64,000 nt of DNA from Pseudomonas sp. v388. Lineage in GTDB: Bacteria; Pseudomonadota; Gammaproteobacteria; Pseudomonadales; Pseudomonadaceae. The notes below the pieces were generated by a model. That model saw only the letters and a list, made by a program, of their open reading frames with translations, was not told the origin of the DNA and did not search any database. The DNA is taken from contig NZ_RHQN01000011.1 of assembly GCF_003935425.1 (NCBI RefSeq), forward strand, positions 62,001-126,000, read 5' to 3'. Shown here piece by piece: positions 9,578 to 19,486 of this stretch. Every line of letters starts with the position of its first letter. The stretch's first letter is position 1. A program made the translations under genes and the position numbers.

Positions 9578-10345
9578 CTACATCTTGCTGCGCCGTTCCG
9601 CCCTGGCCGTGCGCTGTACCTGCTGACGCACTTCTTCGAGCACTTCCTGGACGTAGGTGATATGGCGGTTGGAAATCTCCCGCGCGTCTTCGCCTCGCCC
9701 CTCGACAATCGCCAGATACAAATCACGGTGTTGCTGAATCAGCATGTCGCGGGTTTCGCTGCGCTGTTTGTACATGCCGCCGATGTTGATCACCATATTG
9801 CGCTTGAGCAGGTCGAACAACCCGCGAATCGTGTGCAGCAGCACGGCGTTGTGACTGGCCTCGGCAATCGCCAGGTGAAAATTCGCATCTGCTGCGCCCT
9901 CTTCCGCACGGCTCACTTCCCCTGCCCGGTCGTAACAGTCCTGCAATGCCTGGAATGCCACCTGCAGGCGCTGGCGATCCATGTCCGTCGCTCGTACCGC
10001 CGCGTAATAGGCGCAGGAGGCTTCCAGCGTATGACGAAACTCCAGCAGGTCGTGCTGTGAATCCGGGTTGCTGTCCAGCAGATGCAACAGCGGATCGCTG
10101 AACGTCGAGCCAATGGTTTGCGCCACATAATTGCCACCGCCCTGACGACTGATCAACAGCCCCTTGGCGGTCAGCTTCTGGATGGCCTCGCGCAACGACG
10201 GCCGCGACACGCCGAACTGTTCCGCCAAGGCCCGCTCCGCGGGCAAACGCCCGCCGGACTTGAGCGTGCCCTCAAGAATCATTTGTTCGAGCCGCTCGAC
10301 AATATCGTCAGACAAACGGCGCTGACGCACCTGATCAAAACCCAT
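9578..10345 (-). CDS. lldR: Lactate-responsive regulator LldR (FadR-type GntR family)
   Basis: Transcription factor of 255 residues. An N-terminal GntR winged helix (about 10-75, with GGRLPAERALAEQFGVSRPS and LREAIQKLTAKGLL) is followed by an all-helical FCD ligand domain (about 95-230, with FRHTLEASCAYYAA and NFHLAIAEASHNAVL). It is divergent from lldP, and the gap contains a perfect palindrome of the FadR/LldR class. By family knowledge it should repress the lactate genes until lactate is bound. The ATG at 10345 is preferred over a TTG one codon upstream. Confidence 0.92.
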   Translation of the reverse strand: MGFDQVRQRRLSDDIVERLEQMILEGTLKSGGRLPAERALAEQFGVSRPSLREAIQKLTAKGLLISRQGGGNYVAQTIGSTFSDPLLHLLDSNPDSQHDLLEFRHTLEASCAYYAAVRATDMDRQRLQVAFQALQDCYDRAGEVSRAEEGAADANFHLAIAEASHNAVLLHTIRGLFDLLKRNMVINIGGMYKQRSETRDMLIQQHRDLYLAIVEGRGEDAREISNRHITYVQEVLEEVRQQVQRTARAERRSKM

Positions 10346-10538
10346 CAATCACACTCCACATCCGTAACCTGCCGCCAGGCCGCGTATTTCGGCCGGTCCC
10401 GCAGGTAAAACCCGGTCGTCGGCTGCCGCCTTGAACACCTCTGACAGCGTGCGGCCAGCTGCATGCCCGACGAAAGTCGAGACATGACAAATTGACACAC
10501 CAACTGCAGGGCCTCTAACCTAGCCAGCAGACATTGTA

Positions 10539-10555
10539 AATTGGTATTACCAATT
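10539..10555. promoter_or_regulatory. LldR operator (17-bp palindrome)
   Basis: AATTGGTATTACCAATT is a perfect palindrome and carries the TTGGT-N-ACCAA core bound by LldR, PdhR and related FadR-type regulators. It sits about 190 bp from each start codon in the lldR-lldP divergent region (10346-10744). No gene is seen elsewhere in this gap. Confidence 0.85.
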
Positions 10556-10744
10556 ATCCAATGCCAGCGTTTGGTGGCTGTCTCCATCACGCTGCGAGAC
10601 CGCTCCACAAGAGCGGCTTGAGCTGGTGAGCTGTGCGATTTCGTCGTCAGTATCGACATGACACCCGCTACACGGCATGTCCAGTCGACGCCGCGCTTAC
10701 ACAGAACACCGGGCCTAACCAACAACAATTAGGGGCCACTTAAC

Positions 10745-12439
10745 ATGCAGACATGGCAACAGCTCTACACACCTCTAGGCAGCCTATGGCTTTCCGCCGC
10801 CGCTGCGCTCATTCCCATTATCTTCTTTTTCCTGGCGCTGGCAGTGTTCAGGCTCAAGGGTCACGTGGCGGGCAGTATCACGCTGGCGCTGTCGGTGCTA
10901 GTGGCGATCTTCGCGTTCGGCATGCCGGGCGACATGGCGCTGGCCTCGGCCGTGTACGGCTTTGCCTACGGCCTGTGGCCCATCGCGTGGATCATCGTCG
11001 CGGCGGTGTTTCTCTACAAACTGACGGTCAAGAGCGGCCAGTTCGAGATCATCCGCAGCTCGATCATGTCCATCACCGATGACCAGCGCATTCAGGTGCT
11101 GCTGATCGGTTTCTGCTTCGGGGCATTTCTTGAAGGTGCAGCCGGATTCGGCGCCCCGGTGGCGATTACCGCCGCATTGCTGGTAGGCCTGGGACTCAAC
11201 CCGCTGTATGCGGCCGGCCTGTGCCTGATCGCCAATACCGCGCCGGTGGCCTTCGGCGCGCTGGGGATTCCGGTGATCGTCGCCGGTCAGGTGTCAGGGC
11301 TGGACGCGTTCAAGATCGGTGCGATGGCCGGCCGGCAGTTGCCGTTCCTGTCGATTTTCGTGCCGTTCTGGCTGATGTTCATGATGGACGGGGTACGCGG
11401 CGTCAAGGAAACCTGGCCCGCAGCGCTGGTTGCCGGCACCACCTTTGCGATCACCCAGTTCCTGACTTCCAACTTCATCGGCCCGGAACTGCCCGACATC
11501 ACCTCGGCGCTGGTCAGCATCGTTTCGCTGACGCTGCTGCTCAGGGTATGGCAACCGCAGCGCGCCTCGGACACGGTGGTTGTCAGCGGTGGTTCGGCAG
11601 CGATCATCGGCGGGCCGGGTGGTTTCAAGCAGCAGCCGCGCAGCATGACCAAATCGCCCTACAGCCTCGGGCAGATCATCAAGGCGTGGTCACCGTTTCT
11701 GATCCTCACCGCCATGGTCACGCTCTGGACGCTCAAACCCTTCAAAGCCATGTTCCTGCCCGGCGGTTTCATGCAGGCCTGGACCTTCAACATTCCGGTG
11801 CCGTACCTGGACCAACTGGTGATGAAGGGCGCGCCGGTGGTGGCCAAGGTCACGGCGATGCCCGCGGTGTACAAATTCGATTTGATTGCCGCGACCGGCA
11901 CCGCGATCCTGTTTTCCGCAATCCTGGCGATGCTGGTGCTGCGCATTACGCCGAAGACAGGCCTGACCACCTTCAAGGAAACACTGATCGAACTGCGCTG
12001 GGCAATCATGTCCATCGGCATGGTGCTGGCCTTCGCCTTCGTCATGAACTACTCAGGCATGTCTTCCACCCTGGCGCTGGTGCTGGCGGGTACAGGCGCG
12101 GCCTTCCCGTTCTTCTCGCCATTTCTGGGTTGGCTGGGGGTGTTCCTGACCGGTTCCGACACGTCATCCAACGCCCTGTTCGGTTCATTGCAAGCCACCA
12201 CGGCGAATCAGCTCGGTGTCAGCGACATCCTGATGGTGGCGGCCAACTCCAGCGGCGGCGTGACCGGCAAGATGATCTCGCCTCAATCCATTGCCGTGGC
12301 GTGCGCCGCGACGGGTCTGGTCGGCAAGGAATCGGACCTGTTCCGCTTCACCCTCAAACACAGCATTTTCTTCGCCACCATCATCGGCTGCATGACCTAC
12401 GCCCAGGCGTACTGGTTCACCGGCATGCTGGTGCATTGA
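10745..12439 (+). CDS. lldP: L-lactate permease LldP
   Basis: Inner-membrane lactate:proton symporter of the LctP family, 564 residues with about 12-14 hydrophobic segments. Family segments include [74 protein letters not shown] and [19 protein letters not shown]. It also takes up D-lactate and glycolate in known cases. It is the first gene of the lactate locus, behind the LldR palindrome, and is separated from lutA by 105 bp with a hairpin. Confidence 0.97.
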   Translation: MQTWQQLYTPLGSLWLSAAAALIPIIFFFLALAVFRLKGHVAGSITLALSVLVAIFAFGMPGDMALASAVYGFAYGLWPIAWIIVAAVFLYKLTVKSGQFEIIRSSIMSITDDQRIQVLLIGFCFGAFLEGAAGFGAPVAITAALLVGLGLNPLYAAGLCLIANTAPVAFGALGIPVIVAGQVSGLDAFKIGAMAGRQLPFLSIFVPFWLMFMMDGVRGVKETWPAALVAGTTFAITQFLTSNFIGPELPDITSALVSIVSLTLLLRVWQPQRASDTVVVSGGSAAIIGGPGGFKQQPRSMTKSPYSLGQIIKAWSPFLILTAMVTLWTLKPFKAMFLPGGFMQAWTFNIPVPYLDQLVMKGAPVVAKVTAMPAVYKFDLIAATGTAILFSAILAMLVLRITPKTGLTTFKETLIELRWAIMSIGMVLAFAFVMNYSGMSSTLALVLAGTGAAFPFFSPFLGWLGVFLTGSDTSSNALFGSLQATTANQLGVSDILMVAANSSGGVTGKMISPQSIAVACAATGLVGKESDLFRFTLKHSIFFATIIGCMTYAQAYWFTGMLVH

Positions 12440-12460
12440 TCCACCGATGAGGCTTTACCC

Positions 12461-12487
12461 TGACGCCGGAGCCACCGGCCGGCGTCA
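12461..12487 (+). promoter_or_regulatory. Hairpin between lldP and lutA
   Basis: TGACGCCGG and CCGGCGTCA form a 9-bp stem around a 9-nt loop in the 105-bp gap after lldP. There is no T-tract, so it is more likely an mRNA-processing or partial attenuation element than a full terminator. Confidence 0.5.
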
Positions 12488-12544
12488 GCCATTCACACCG
12501 CCGGCAACCAGGCGGATAACCGGGCCAACCCGGAGAATGACCTG

Positions 12545-13369
12545 ATGAGTGAGCTTTTCTACAACGCCGTTCCCAACGCCACCCGCGTCGCCCCGCCGCG
12601 TCGCGCCCCCCGCCGGTATCCTGCCGAGAAACCGCGACAGGTCTATCTGTTCGGCACCTGTGTGGTGGACCTGTTCTTCCCCGAAGCGGGCATGGACGCC
12701 ATTCACCTGCTCGAACGCGAAGGCATCCAGGTCCACTACCCGCAAGGGCAAAGCTGCTGCGGGCAACCGGCCTATACCTCCGGCTATACCGATCAGGCTC
12801 GCGACGTGGCCCGTGCGCAACTGGCACTGTTCAACGAGGACTATCCGGTTGTGGTGCCTTCAGGCTCCTGCGCCGGCATGTTTCGCGAGCATTATCCGGA
12901 CCTGTTCAAGGACGAGCCCCAGATGCTGGAAAAAGTGCGCAAGCTGGCCGAGCGCACCTATGAACTCACCGAATTCCTGCTGCTGGTGTGCAAAACCCAG
13001 CTGGACGATCGCGGCCAACCGACGCGTATCGCCCTGCACACCTCCTGCTCGGCACGACGGGAAATGAACACCCATTTGCACGCCCGGGAACTGCTCGCGC
13101 AACTGGGCAATGTGGAGCGTATCGACCACGACCATGAAAGCGAATGCTGTGGGTTCGGTGGGACATTCAGCGTGCGCATGCCGGACATTTCCGGCGCGAT
13201 GGTCGCCGACAAAACCCGCTCCCTGAAGGAAACCGGCGCCGATCAGATCCTCACCGCCGACTGCGGCTGCCTGATGAACATCAACGGCGCACTGGAAAAA
13301 CAACGGGAAGCCCTGCGCGGCCAGCACCTGGCGAGTTTCCTGTGGCAACGCACCGGAGGTCAGCGATGA
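12545..13369 (+). CDS. lutA: L-lactate oxidation Fe-S subunit LutA (LldE)
   Basis: Subunit of the LutABC complex that oxidises L-lactate to pyruvate. The 274-residue protein has two CCG (cysteine-rich) domains: SCCGQPAYTSGYTDQARDVA (about residues 70-90) and ECCGFGGTFSVRMP (about 200-213), plus GSCAGMF and TADCGC. These cysteines bind a 4Fe-4S type cluster. An Arg/Pro-rich stretch of about 30 residues at the N-terminus is longer than in many LutA proteins. It overlaps lutB by 4 nt (ATGA), so translation is coupled. Confidence 0.94.
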   Translation: MSELFYNAVPNATRVAPPRRAPRRYPAEKPRQVYLFGTCVVDLFFPEAGMDAIHLLEREGIQVHYPQGQSCCGQPAYTSGYTDQARDVARAQLALFNEDYPVVVPSGSCAGMFREHYPDLFKDEPQMLEKVRKLAERTYELTEFLLLVCKTQLDDRGQPTRIALHTSCSARREMNTHLHARELLAQLGNVERIDHDHESECCGFGGTFSVRMPDISGAMVADKTRSLKETGADQILTADCGCLMNINGALEKQREALRGQHLASFLWQRTGGQR

Positions 13370-14829
13370 ACATGCAAACCCGAATCCCGACCATCGAGAT
13401 CGAATCCCCGGACTTCCGCGCCCGTGCTCACCAGGCGCTGGGCGATGCGCAACTGCGTGGCAATTTCCGCCGCGCCATGGACTCGCTGATGACCAAACGC
13501 GCCATTGCGTTCAGCGACCCGGAAGAACGCGAAGACCTGCGCTCGCTGGGCAACGCGATCCGCGCCCGCGCCCTGTCCAAACTGCCCGATCTGCTGGAGC
13601 AACTCGAACGCAATCTGACCCGTAACGGCGTACAGGTCCACTGGGCCGAAACCGTCGAAGAAGCCAACGCCATCGTTCTCTCCATCGCCGAAGCGCGCCA
13701 GGCCAGGCAGGTGATCAAGGGCAAGTCGATGGTCAGCGAAGAAATGGAGATGAACGACTTCCTGGAGCGGCATGGCATCGAGAGCCTGGAAGCGGACATG
13801 GGCGAATACATCGTGCAGATGGATCACGAAAAGCCGTCGCACATCATCATGCCTGCCATTCACAAGAACGCGGGCCAGGTCGGCGAGCTGTTCCACAACA
13901 AACTGGGCGTGGAATACACCACCGACGTCGACCAGTTGATCCAGATCGGCCGCCGCGTGCTGCGCCAGAAGTTTTTCGAGGCAGATATCGGCGTCTCCGG
14001 CGTCAACTTCGCCATCGCCGAAACCGGCACCCTGCTGCTGGTGGAAAACGAAGGCAACGGGCGCATGGTCACCACGGTGGCGCCGGTGCATATCGCGGTG
14101 ACCGGCATCGAGAAAGTGGTCGAGAACCTGCGCGACACCGTGCCGCTGCTGTCGCTGCTGACCCGCTCGGCGCTGGGCATCCCGATCACCACTTACGTGA
14201 ACATGATCTCCGGCCCGCGCAAACCTCACGAGCTGGATGGCCCTGAAGAAGTGCATCTGGTGTTGCTGGACAACGGCCGCAGCCAGGCCTTCGCCGACAG
14301 CGAGCTGCGCCAGACCCTGAACTGCATTCGCTGCGGCGCCTGTATGAACCATTGCCCGGTCTATACCCGCGTCGGCGGCCACACCTATGGCGAGGTTTAT
14401 CCCGGCCCCATCGGCAAAATCATCACGCCCCACATGGCCGGGCTGTCGAAGGTTCCCGATCACCCGAGCGCTTCGTCCCTGTGCGGCGCCTGCGGGGAAG
14501 TCTGCCCGGTGAAGATTCCGATCCCGGCGCTGCTGCGCCGTCTGCGCGAAGAAAACGTCAAGGCACCGGACGCGCCGAATCGGGTGATGCGCGACCAGGG
14601 CGCCAAGTATTCACGCAAGGAACGGCTGATCTGGAATGCCTGGTCCAGGCTCAACACCTCGCCTGCGCTGTACCGCGCCTTCAGCCTGATGGCGACGCGC
14701 TTGCGCAACCTGACGCCGGGCAACGTCGGCCCCTGGACGCAGAACCACAGCGCCCCCAGACCCGCCGCCCGCTCACTGCACGAAATGGCCCGCGAACATC
14801 TGGCCAAGCCGTCTGGAGACCAGCGATGA
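13366..14829 (+). CDS. lutB: L-lactate oxidation iron-sulfur protein LutB (LldF)
   Basis: Middle subunit of the LutABC L-lactate oxidase, 487 residues. The N-terminal LUD domain (about 60-290) includes QVIKGKSMVSEEMEMN and FAIAETGTLLLVENEGNGR. The C-terminal ferredoxin part has two 4Fe-4S motifs, CIRCGACMNHCPVY and CGACGEVCPVKIPI, at about residues 322-380. The start at 13366 sits in the ATGA overlap with lutA, behind CGGAGG. The end overlaps lutC by 4 nt. Confidence 0.95.
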   Translation: MNMQTRIPTIEIESPDFRARAHQALGDAQLRGNFRRAMDSLMTKRAIAFSDPEEREDLRSLGNAIRARALSKLPDLLEQLERNLTRNGVQVHWAETVEEANAIVLSIAEARQARQVIKGKSMVSEEMEMNDFLERHGIESLEADMGEYIVQMDHEKPSHIIMPAIHKNAGQVGELFHNKLGVEYTTDVDQLIQIGRRVLRQKFFEADIGVSGVNFAIAETGTLLLVENEGNGRMVTTVAPVHIAVTGIEKVVENLRDTVPLLSLLTRSALGIPITTYVNMISGPRKPHELDGPEEVHLVLLDNGRSQAFADSELRQTLNCIRCGACMNHCPVYTRVGGHTYGEVYPGPIGKIITPHMAGLSKVPDHPSASSLCGACGEVCPVKIPIPALLRRLREENVKAPDAPNRVMRDQGAKYSRKERLIWNAWSRLNTSPALYRAFSLMATRLRNLTPGNVGPWTQNHSAPRPAARSLHEMAREHLAKPSGDQR

Positions 14830-15497
14830 GCGCCAAAGCCAATATCCTCGCCAAACTGCGCACCAGCCTTACCGGGACTACGCCGATTGCCGACAACTTC
14901 GATCAGGCGCTGGTGACCGAGCCGTGGCGTTACCAAGCCGCAGACCGCATCACCCGGCTACGCACCTTGATGGAAGCGGTGCACACCGAAATCCATTTGT
15001 GCAGCGAGCAGGACTGGCCGCGTCGCCTGGGCGAACTGGTGCGGGATCGTCAGCTGCCCAGCCTGCTGATCGCACCGGCCACGCCCCATGGCCGACGCGT
15101 CAGCGAGCATTGGTCGCTGCACGCCGACTTGCCGCCACTGAAAAGTTACGAACGGCCCGTTGAAGACTGGAAAACCGAGCTGTTCGACGACACACCGGCC
15201 AGCTTCACCGCCACCCGCGGCGCGATTGCCGCCACCGGCAGCCTGATCGTCTGGCCGACCCGTGAAGAACCACGCCTGATGAGCCTGGTGCCGCCGGTGC
15301 ATTTCGCCCTGCTCAAGGCCAGCGAGATCCACGACAACCTGTATGAAGTGCAGATCGCCCAGAACTGGGCGAGCGACATGCCCACCAATGCGCTGCTGAT
15401 TTCCGGGCCGTCGAAGACCGCCGACATCGAGCAGGTGCTGGCCTATGGCGCACATGGGCCGAAAGACCTGGTCGTGCTGATCGTGGAGGACGCATGA
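14826..15497 (+). CDS. lutC: L-lactate utilisation protein LutC (LldG)
   Basis: Third subunit of the LutABC complex, 223 residues, consisting of a LUD (DUF162) domain. Recognisable parts are AAIAATGSLIVWPTREEPRL, SLVPPVHFALLKASEI and SGPSKTADIEQVLAYGAHGP. It starts at the ATGA shared with lutB, preceded by GGAG, and overlaps dld by 4 nt. The LUD domain is thought to support the redox chemistry of LutA/LutB; its exact role is not settled. Confidence 0.94.
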   Translation: MSAKANILAKLRTSLTGTTPIADNFDQALVTEPWRYQAADRITRLRTLMEAVHTEIHLCSEQDWPRRLGELVRDRQLPSLLIAPATPHGRRVSEHWSLHADLPPLKSYERPVEDWKTELFDDTPASFTATRGAIAATGSLIVWPTREEPRLMSLVPPVHFALLKASEIHDNLYEVQIAQNWASDMPTNALLISGPSKTADIEQVLAYGAHGPKDLVVLIVEDA

Positions 15498-18316
15498 GTT
15501 TGCCCGCGACATTCTGGCAAGAAGCCCAGCGGCTGATTCCGAAGAACCGCCGCTTCGACGATCCGCTGTCGACCCTGGCGTTCGGCACCGACGCCAGTTT
15601 TTATCGGCTGATCCCCAAGCTGGTGATCCGCGTTGAATCGGAAGACGAAGTGGTCAGCCTGCTCAAGCTTGCCCAGCAGGAAAAGGTGCCGGTCACCTTC
15701 CGCGCGGCGGGCACCAGCCTGTCCGGCCAGGCAATCAGCGATTCGGTGCTGCTGGTGCTGGGTGATAACTGGAATGGCCGGGAAGTCCGCGATCAAGGTG
15801 CGCAGATCCGCTTGCAACCCGGTGTCATCGGCGCCCAGGCCAACACTTGGCTGGCACCGTTCGGGCGCAAGATCGGCCCGGACCCGGCGTCCATCAACGC
15901 CTGCAAGATCGGCGGCATCGTCGCCAACAATGCCAGCGGCATGTGCTGCGGTACGGCACAGAATACCTATCACACCTTGGCCGGCATGCGTCTGGTGCTG
16001 GCCGACGGTACGCGTCTGGATACCGAGGACGCCGCCAGCGTGGCGGCTTTTCGCAGCAGCCACGCCGCACTGCTCGACGAGCTTGAGCGCCTGGGCCGCG
16101 ACACGCGCGCCAACCGCGAACTGGCTGCCAGAATCCGCCACAAATATCGCCTGAAAAACACCACCGGCTTGTCGCTCAATGCCCTGGTGGATTTCGATGA
16201 CCCGCTGGAGATCCTCAGCCATTTGCTGGTCGGTTCCGAAGGCACGCTTGGTTTCATCAGCGCGGTGACCTACAACACCGTGCCGGACCACCCGAACAAG
16301 GCTTCGGCGCTGATCGTCTTCCCGGATGTCGAGACCTGCTGCACCGCCGTGAGCGTTCTGAAAAGCCAGCCGGTGGCCGCCGTCGAATTGCTCGACCGAC
16401 GCAGCATGCGTTCGGTGCAGGACAAGCCCGGCATGCCGGCGTTCGTGAAAGAACTGTCCGAAAATGCCTGCGCGCTGTTGATCGAAGCCCGCGCCGCCAG
16501 CCCATCGCTGCTGCATGAGCAACTGGCGCAGATCATGGATTCGCTCGCCTCATTCCCGGTGGAAAAACAGGTCGACTTCACCGAGGACGCGCTGGAGAAC
16601 GCACGGCTCTGGGCGATTCGCAAAGACACCTTTCCGGCGGTGGGCGCCGTTCGCCAGACCGGCACCACGGTCATCATCGAAGACGTCACCTTCCCGGTGG
16701 AACAGTTGGCCGCCGGAGTGCGCCGGCTGATCGCACTGTTCGACAAACACCACTACGACGAAGCGATCCTGTTCGGCCATGCGCTGGAAGGCAATCTGCA
16801 CTTCGTTTTCACCCAAGGCTTCAACAACCCCGAAGAAGTCGCCCGCTACCAGGCATTCATGGACGACGTGGCCGAGCTGGTGGCAGTGGAGTTCGGCGGA
16901 TCGCTCAAGGCCGAGCATGGCACCGGCCGTAACATGGCGCCCTTCGTCGAGAAGGAATGGGGCGCGGACGCCTACCAACTGATGTGGCAACTCAAACGCC
17001 TGCTCGACCCACACGGCATCCTCAACCCGGACGTGGTGCTGAGCGACGATCCGCAGATTCACCTCAAGCATCTGAAACCGTTGCCTGCCGCCGACGAGAT
17101 CGTCGACAAGTGCATCGAATGCGGTTTCTGCGAGCCGGTCTGCCCGTCCAAAGGGCTGACCTTGAGTCCAAGGCAACGCATCGTGATCTGGCGCGACATC
17201 CAGGCTCGCAAACGTCGCGGTGCCGATACCGCCCAATTGGAGCGAGACTACCAATACCACGGCCTCGACACCTGCGCCGCGACCGGACTGTGCGCCCAAC
17301 GCTGCCCGGTGAACATCAACACCGGCGAACTGGTGAAGAAGTTACGCAGCCAACAGGCCACACATCACAAAACCGCCGACTGGCTGGCCCGGCACTTTCG
17401 CACCGCCCTGCAAGGCGCTCGCTTCACCCTGCATGCGGCCAATGGCGCGCGCATGCTGCTGGGCGCGCCTCGCCTGGCGAAGTTTTCCGCAGGACTTCGC
17501 AAAGCCACCGGCAATCGAGTGCCATTGTGGACCCCCGCCATGCCGCAACCCGAAACTGCCATTCGCGTCTGCGCACCGCTCGACGATTCCCGCCCTCGCG
17601 TGGTGTACCTGGCCGCCTGCGCATCCCGGGCCATGGGGCCTGCCGTCAGTGATCGAGAACAGACCTCGCTGCTGGACAAGACCCGAGGCCTGCTGGAAAA
17701 GGCCGGCTACCAGGTGGTGTTTCCGGAACGTATGGACGCGCTGTGCTGCGGCCAGCCCTTCGCCTCGAAAGGCTACAACGCGCAAGCCGATGCCAAGCGC
17801 CAGGAGCTGTTGGCCGCATTGATCGAAGCCAGTCGCGGCGGCCTTGACCCGATCTATTGCGACACCAGCCCTTGCACGCTGCGACTGGTTCAGGATCTGA
17901 AGGACCCGCGCCTGGACCTCTACGACCCCGTGCGCTTCATCCGCACGCACCTGCTGGACAAACTGGCGTTCACTGCGCAGCAAGAGCCGATTGCCGTACA
18001 TGTCACCTGCAGCACCCAACATCTTGGGGAAAGCCAGGCGCTCATCGAATTGGCCCGCCTGTGCAGCGTGAAGGTCGTGGTGCCGGAAGGCATTCATTGT
18101 TGTGGATTCGCCGGCGACAAGGGCTTCACCACGCCGGAACTCAATGCCCATGCCCTGCGCAGCCTGAAGGATGCCGTGCAGCATTGTCATGAAGGCATTT
18201 CCACGAGCCGGACGTGCGAAATCGGCCTGTCGGATCATGGTGGCATCGACTACCACGGGCTGGTGTATCTGGTGGATCGCGTGACCCAGGCTAAATTGGT
18301 TCAATCCACGCAGTAA
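15494..18316 (+). CDS. dld: FAD- and Fe-S-containing D-lactate dehydrogenase
   Basis: Quinone-linked D-lactate dehydrogenase of the FAD/FeS type, 940 residues. The N-terminal PCMH FAD-binding domain (about 35-270) has RAAGTSLSGQAISDSVLLVL, DPASINACKIGGIVANNASG and LVGSEGTLGFI. A C-terminal oxidase cap holds GHALEGNLHFVFTQGF and AEHGTGRN. Two ferredoxin motifs follow (CIECGFCEPVCP, CAATGLCAQRCPV, about 537-610), then two CCG domains (CCGQPFASKGY, CCGFAGDKGFT). Such one-chain fusions match GlpC- or LutA-like Fe-S subunits. It is the last gene of the lactate operon. Glycolate or 2-hydroxyglutarate oxidation is a less likely alternative. Confidence 0.9.
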   Translation: MSLPATFWQEAQRLIPKNRRFDDPLSTLAFGTDASFYRLIPKLVIRVESEDEVVSLLKLAQQEKVPVTFRAAGTSLSGQAISDSVLLVLGDNWNGREVRDQGAQIRLQPGVIGAQANTWLAPFGRKIGPDPASINACKIGGIVANNASGMCCGTAQNTYHTLAGMRLVLADGTRLDTEDAASVAAFRSSHAALLDELERLGRDTRANRELAARIRHKYRLKNTTGLSLNALVDFDDPLEILSHLLVGSEGTLGFISAVTYNTVPDHPNKASALIVFPDVETCCTAVSVLKSQPVAAVELLDRRSMRSVQDKPGMPAFVKELSENACALLIEARAASPSLLHEQLAQIMDSLASFPVEKQVDFTEDALENARLWAIRKDTFPAVGAVRQTGTTVIIEDVTFPVEQLAAGVRRLIALFDKHHYDEAILFGHALEGNLHFVFTQGFNNPEEVARYQAFMDDVAELVAVEFGGSLKAEHGTGRNMAPFVEKEWGADAYQLMWQLKRLLDPHGILNPDVVLSDDPQIHLKHLKPLPAADEIVDKCIECGFCEPVCPSKGLTLSPRQRIVIWRDIQARKRRGADTAQLERDYQYHGLDTCAATGLCAQRCPVNINTGELVKKLRSQQATHHKTADWLARHFRTALQGARFTLHAANGARMLLGAPRLAKFSAGLRKATGNRVPLWTPAMPQPETAIRVCAPLDDSRPRVVYLAACASRAMGPAVSDREQTSLLDKTRGLLEKAGYQVVFPERMDALCCGQPFASKGYNAQADAKRQELLAALIEASRGGLDPIYCDTSPCTLRLVQDLKDPRLDLYDPVRFIRTHLLDKLAFTAQQEPIAVHVTCSTQHLGESQALIELARLCSVKVVVPEGIHCCGFAGDKGFTTPELNAHALRSLKDAVQHCHEGISTSRTCEIGLSDHGGIDYHGLVYLVDRVTQAKLVQSTQ

Positions 18317-18514
18317 CTGCAGATATTGCCCCTTTTTGGGTCAAGATGGCCGCCAAGTGGCTTTTTCACATGAGCCTGAAAATAAAATAGAACCCCTGCG
18401 GTGGCACACAGTCCATTTCGTTAGGCCCTGGTAGAAAAACGGGGCTCATCACCATCTCGGGCACCGGCCTCATAGACCGGCCATACCGAGTCCACAGGCT
18501 ATAAGGAGATACAC

Positions 18515-18802
18515 ATGAAGCGTACCGCCCTCTCTGGACTGTTTCTGAGTGCCGCACTGTTGGCTTCCCCGGTATTCGCCGCTGACGATTTGTGTGGCAG
18601 CAACCTGCAGACCATCAAGGATGCGCAGGTTTCGACCAACGCCAACCTGAGCCCTGAGGTCAAGGAAACCCTGGCCAAGACCGAAAAAGACGCCATGGCC
18701 GCCAAAGCCAAAGGCGACGAGAAAACCTGCGTGGAACTGACCACCAAGGCCATTACTGACCTGAAGAACATCGGTTCGGGCAGCGAAGGCGCCGGCAAGT
18801 AA
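18515..18802 (+). CDS. Small exported protein of unknown function
   Basis: A 95-residue protein behind a very good ribosome site (AAGGAG, 8 nt before the ATG). Residues 1-22 form a Sec signal peptide ending SPVFA, with likely cleavage before ADD. The mature 73 residues are rich in Lys, Ala and Thr and have two cysteines, which could pair in the periplasm. I do not recognise the family with certainty; similar small periplasmic proteins occur in pseudomonads. It stands alone between dld and ssrA, with its own terminator. Confidence 0.85.
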   Translation: MKRTALSGLFLSAALLASPVFAADDLCGSNLQTIKDAQVSTNANLSPEVKETLAKTEKDAMAAKAKGDEKTCVELTTKAITDLKNIGSGSEGAGK

Positions 18803-18813
18803 CCCGATTGCCC

Positions 18814-18835
18814 AGGCCAGCCACGGGGCTGGCCT
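18814..18835 (+). terminator. Hairpin terminator after the small exported protein
   Basis: AGGCCAGCC-ACGG-GGCTGGCCT is a 9-bp perfect stem 11 nt after the stop codon, followed by TGTCG rather than a clear T-run. It probably ends this transcript ahead of ssrA. Confidence 0.7.
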
Positions 18836-18910
18836 TGTCGATTGACTGGACGGGTCGACGCGCCGCAGCAAAACGCGTACACTCCGCCCAGCGACTGCGA
18901 AAGCGGTCTC

Positions 18911-19302
18911 GGGGCCGATTAGGATTCGACGCCGGTGATGAAACTTTAGGTGCATGCCGAGTTGGTAACAGAACTCGTAAATCCACTGTTGCAACTTTCT
19001 ATAGTTGCCAATGACGAAACCTACGGGGAATACGCTCTCGCTGCGTAAGCGGCGCTAGCCTTCCTTCTGGTAGCTTCGGCTCCAGCAATCATCAGGGGAT
19101 GCCTGTAAACCCGAAATGATTGTCATATAGAACAGGATCGTCGCTTAGGACGTTGTGGCCGACGCGACTAAAACTTACACAACTCGCCCAAAGCACCCTG
19201 CCCGTCGGGTCGCTGAGGGTTAACTTAATAGACACGGCTAAGCATGTAGTACCGACAGCGGAGTACTGGCGGACGGGGGTTCAAATCCCCCCGGCTCCAC
19301 CA
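18911..19302 (+). ncRNA. ssrA: Transfer-messenger RNA (tmRNA)
   Basis: The 5' part GGGGCCGATTAGGATTCGAC and the 3' part ending GTTCAAATCCC...GGCTCCACCA form the tRNA-like domain with an encoded CCA. The tag reading frame at 19007-19048 codes for ANDETYGEYALAA, then TAA; GCC is the resume codon. The RNA frees stalled ribosomes with SmpB and marks the unfinished protein for proteolysis. Its 3' end is a common target of tyrosine integrases, and one lies directly downstream. Confidence 0.98.
19281..19302 (+). other. Probable left attachment site (attL) at the ssrA 3' end
   Basis: The 3' end of ssrA is intact and is followed within 200 bp by an integrase gene reading away from it. This is the usual geometry of islands that insert in tmRNA genes. 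The exact core cannot be fixed because no second copy (attR) was found by eye in the window. Confidence 0.5.
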
Positions 19303-19314
19303 CATTTACATCTA

Positions 19315-19338
19315 AAGACGTCCACGGACGTCTTTTTT
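19315..19338 (+). terminator. Terminator after ssrA
   Basis: AAGACGTC-CACG-GACGTCTT followed by a run of seven T, starting 13 nt after the tmRNA CCA end. The stem is perfect. Confidence 0.85.
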
Positions 19339-19486
19339 TGTGCCTAAATCTAGTAAATACAAGGCTTTAGCGTCAATTGGAGTCTACGGACGTCCGATAG
19401 AATCCACATCACCTGGTATTCCACATGGTATTCCAAGCCCTTCAGTGGTAATTTTTGGAATACCGAATGATGTCATGGAATACCTC

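Noticed and set aside
11221-12450. Open frame of 409 codons overlapping lldP in another frame
   Set aside because: Arg/His/Gly-rich translation, typical out-of-frame reading of the lldP gene.
13360-14463. Open frame of 367 codons opposite lutB
   Set aside because: Mirror of a well-supported gene; its composition is typical of antisense frames in high-GC DNA.
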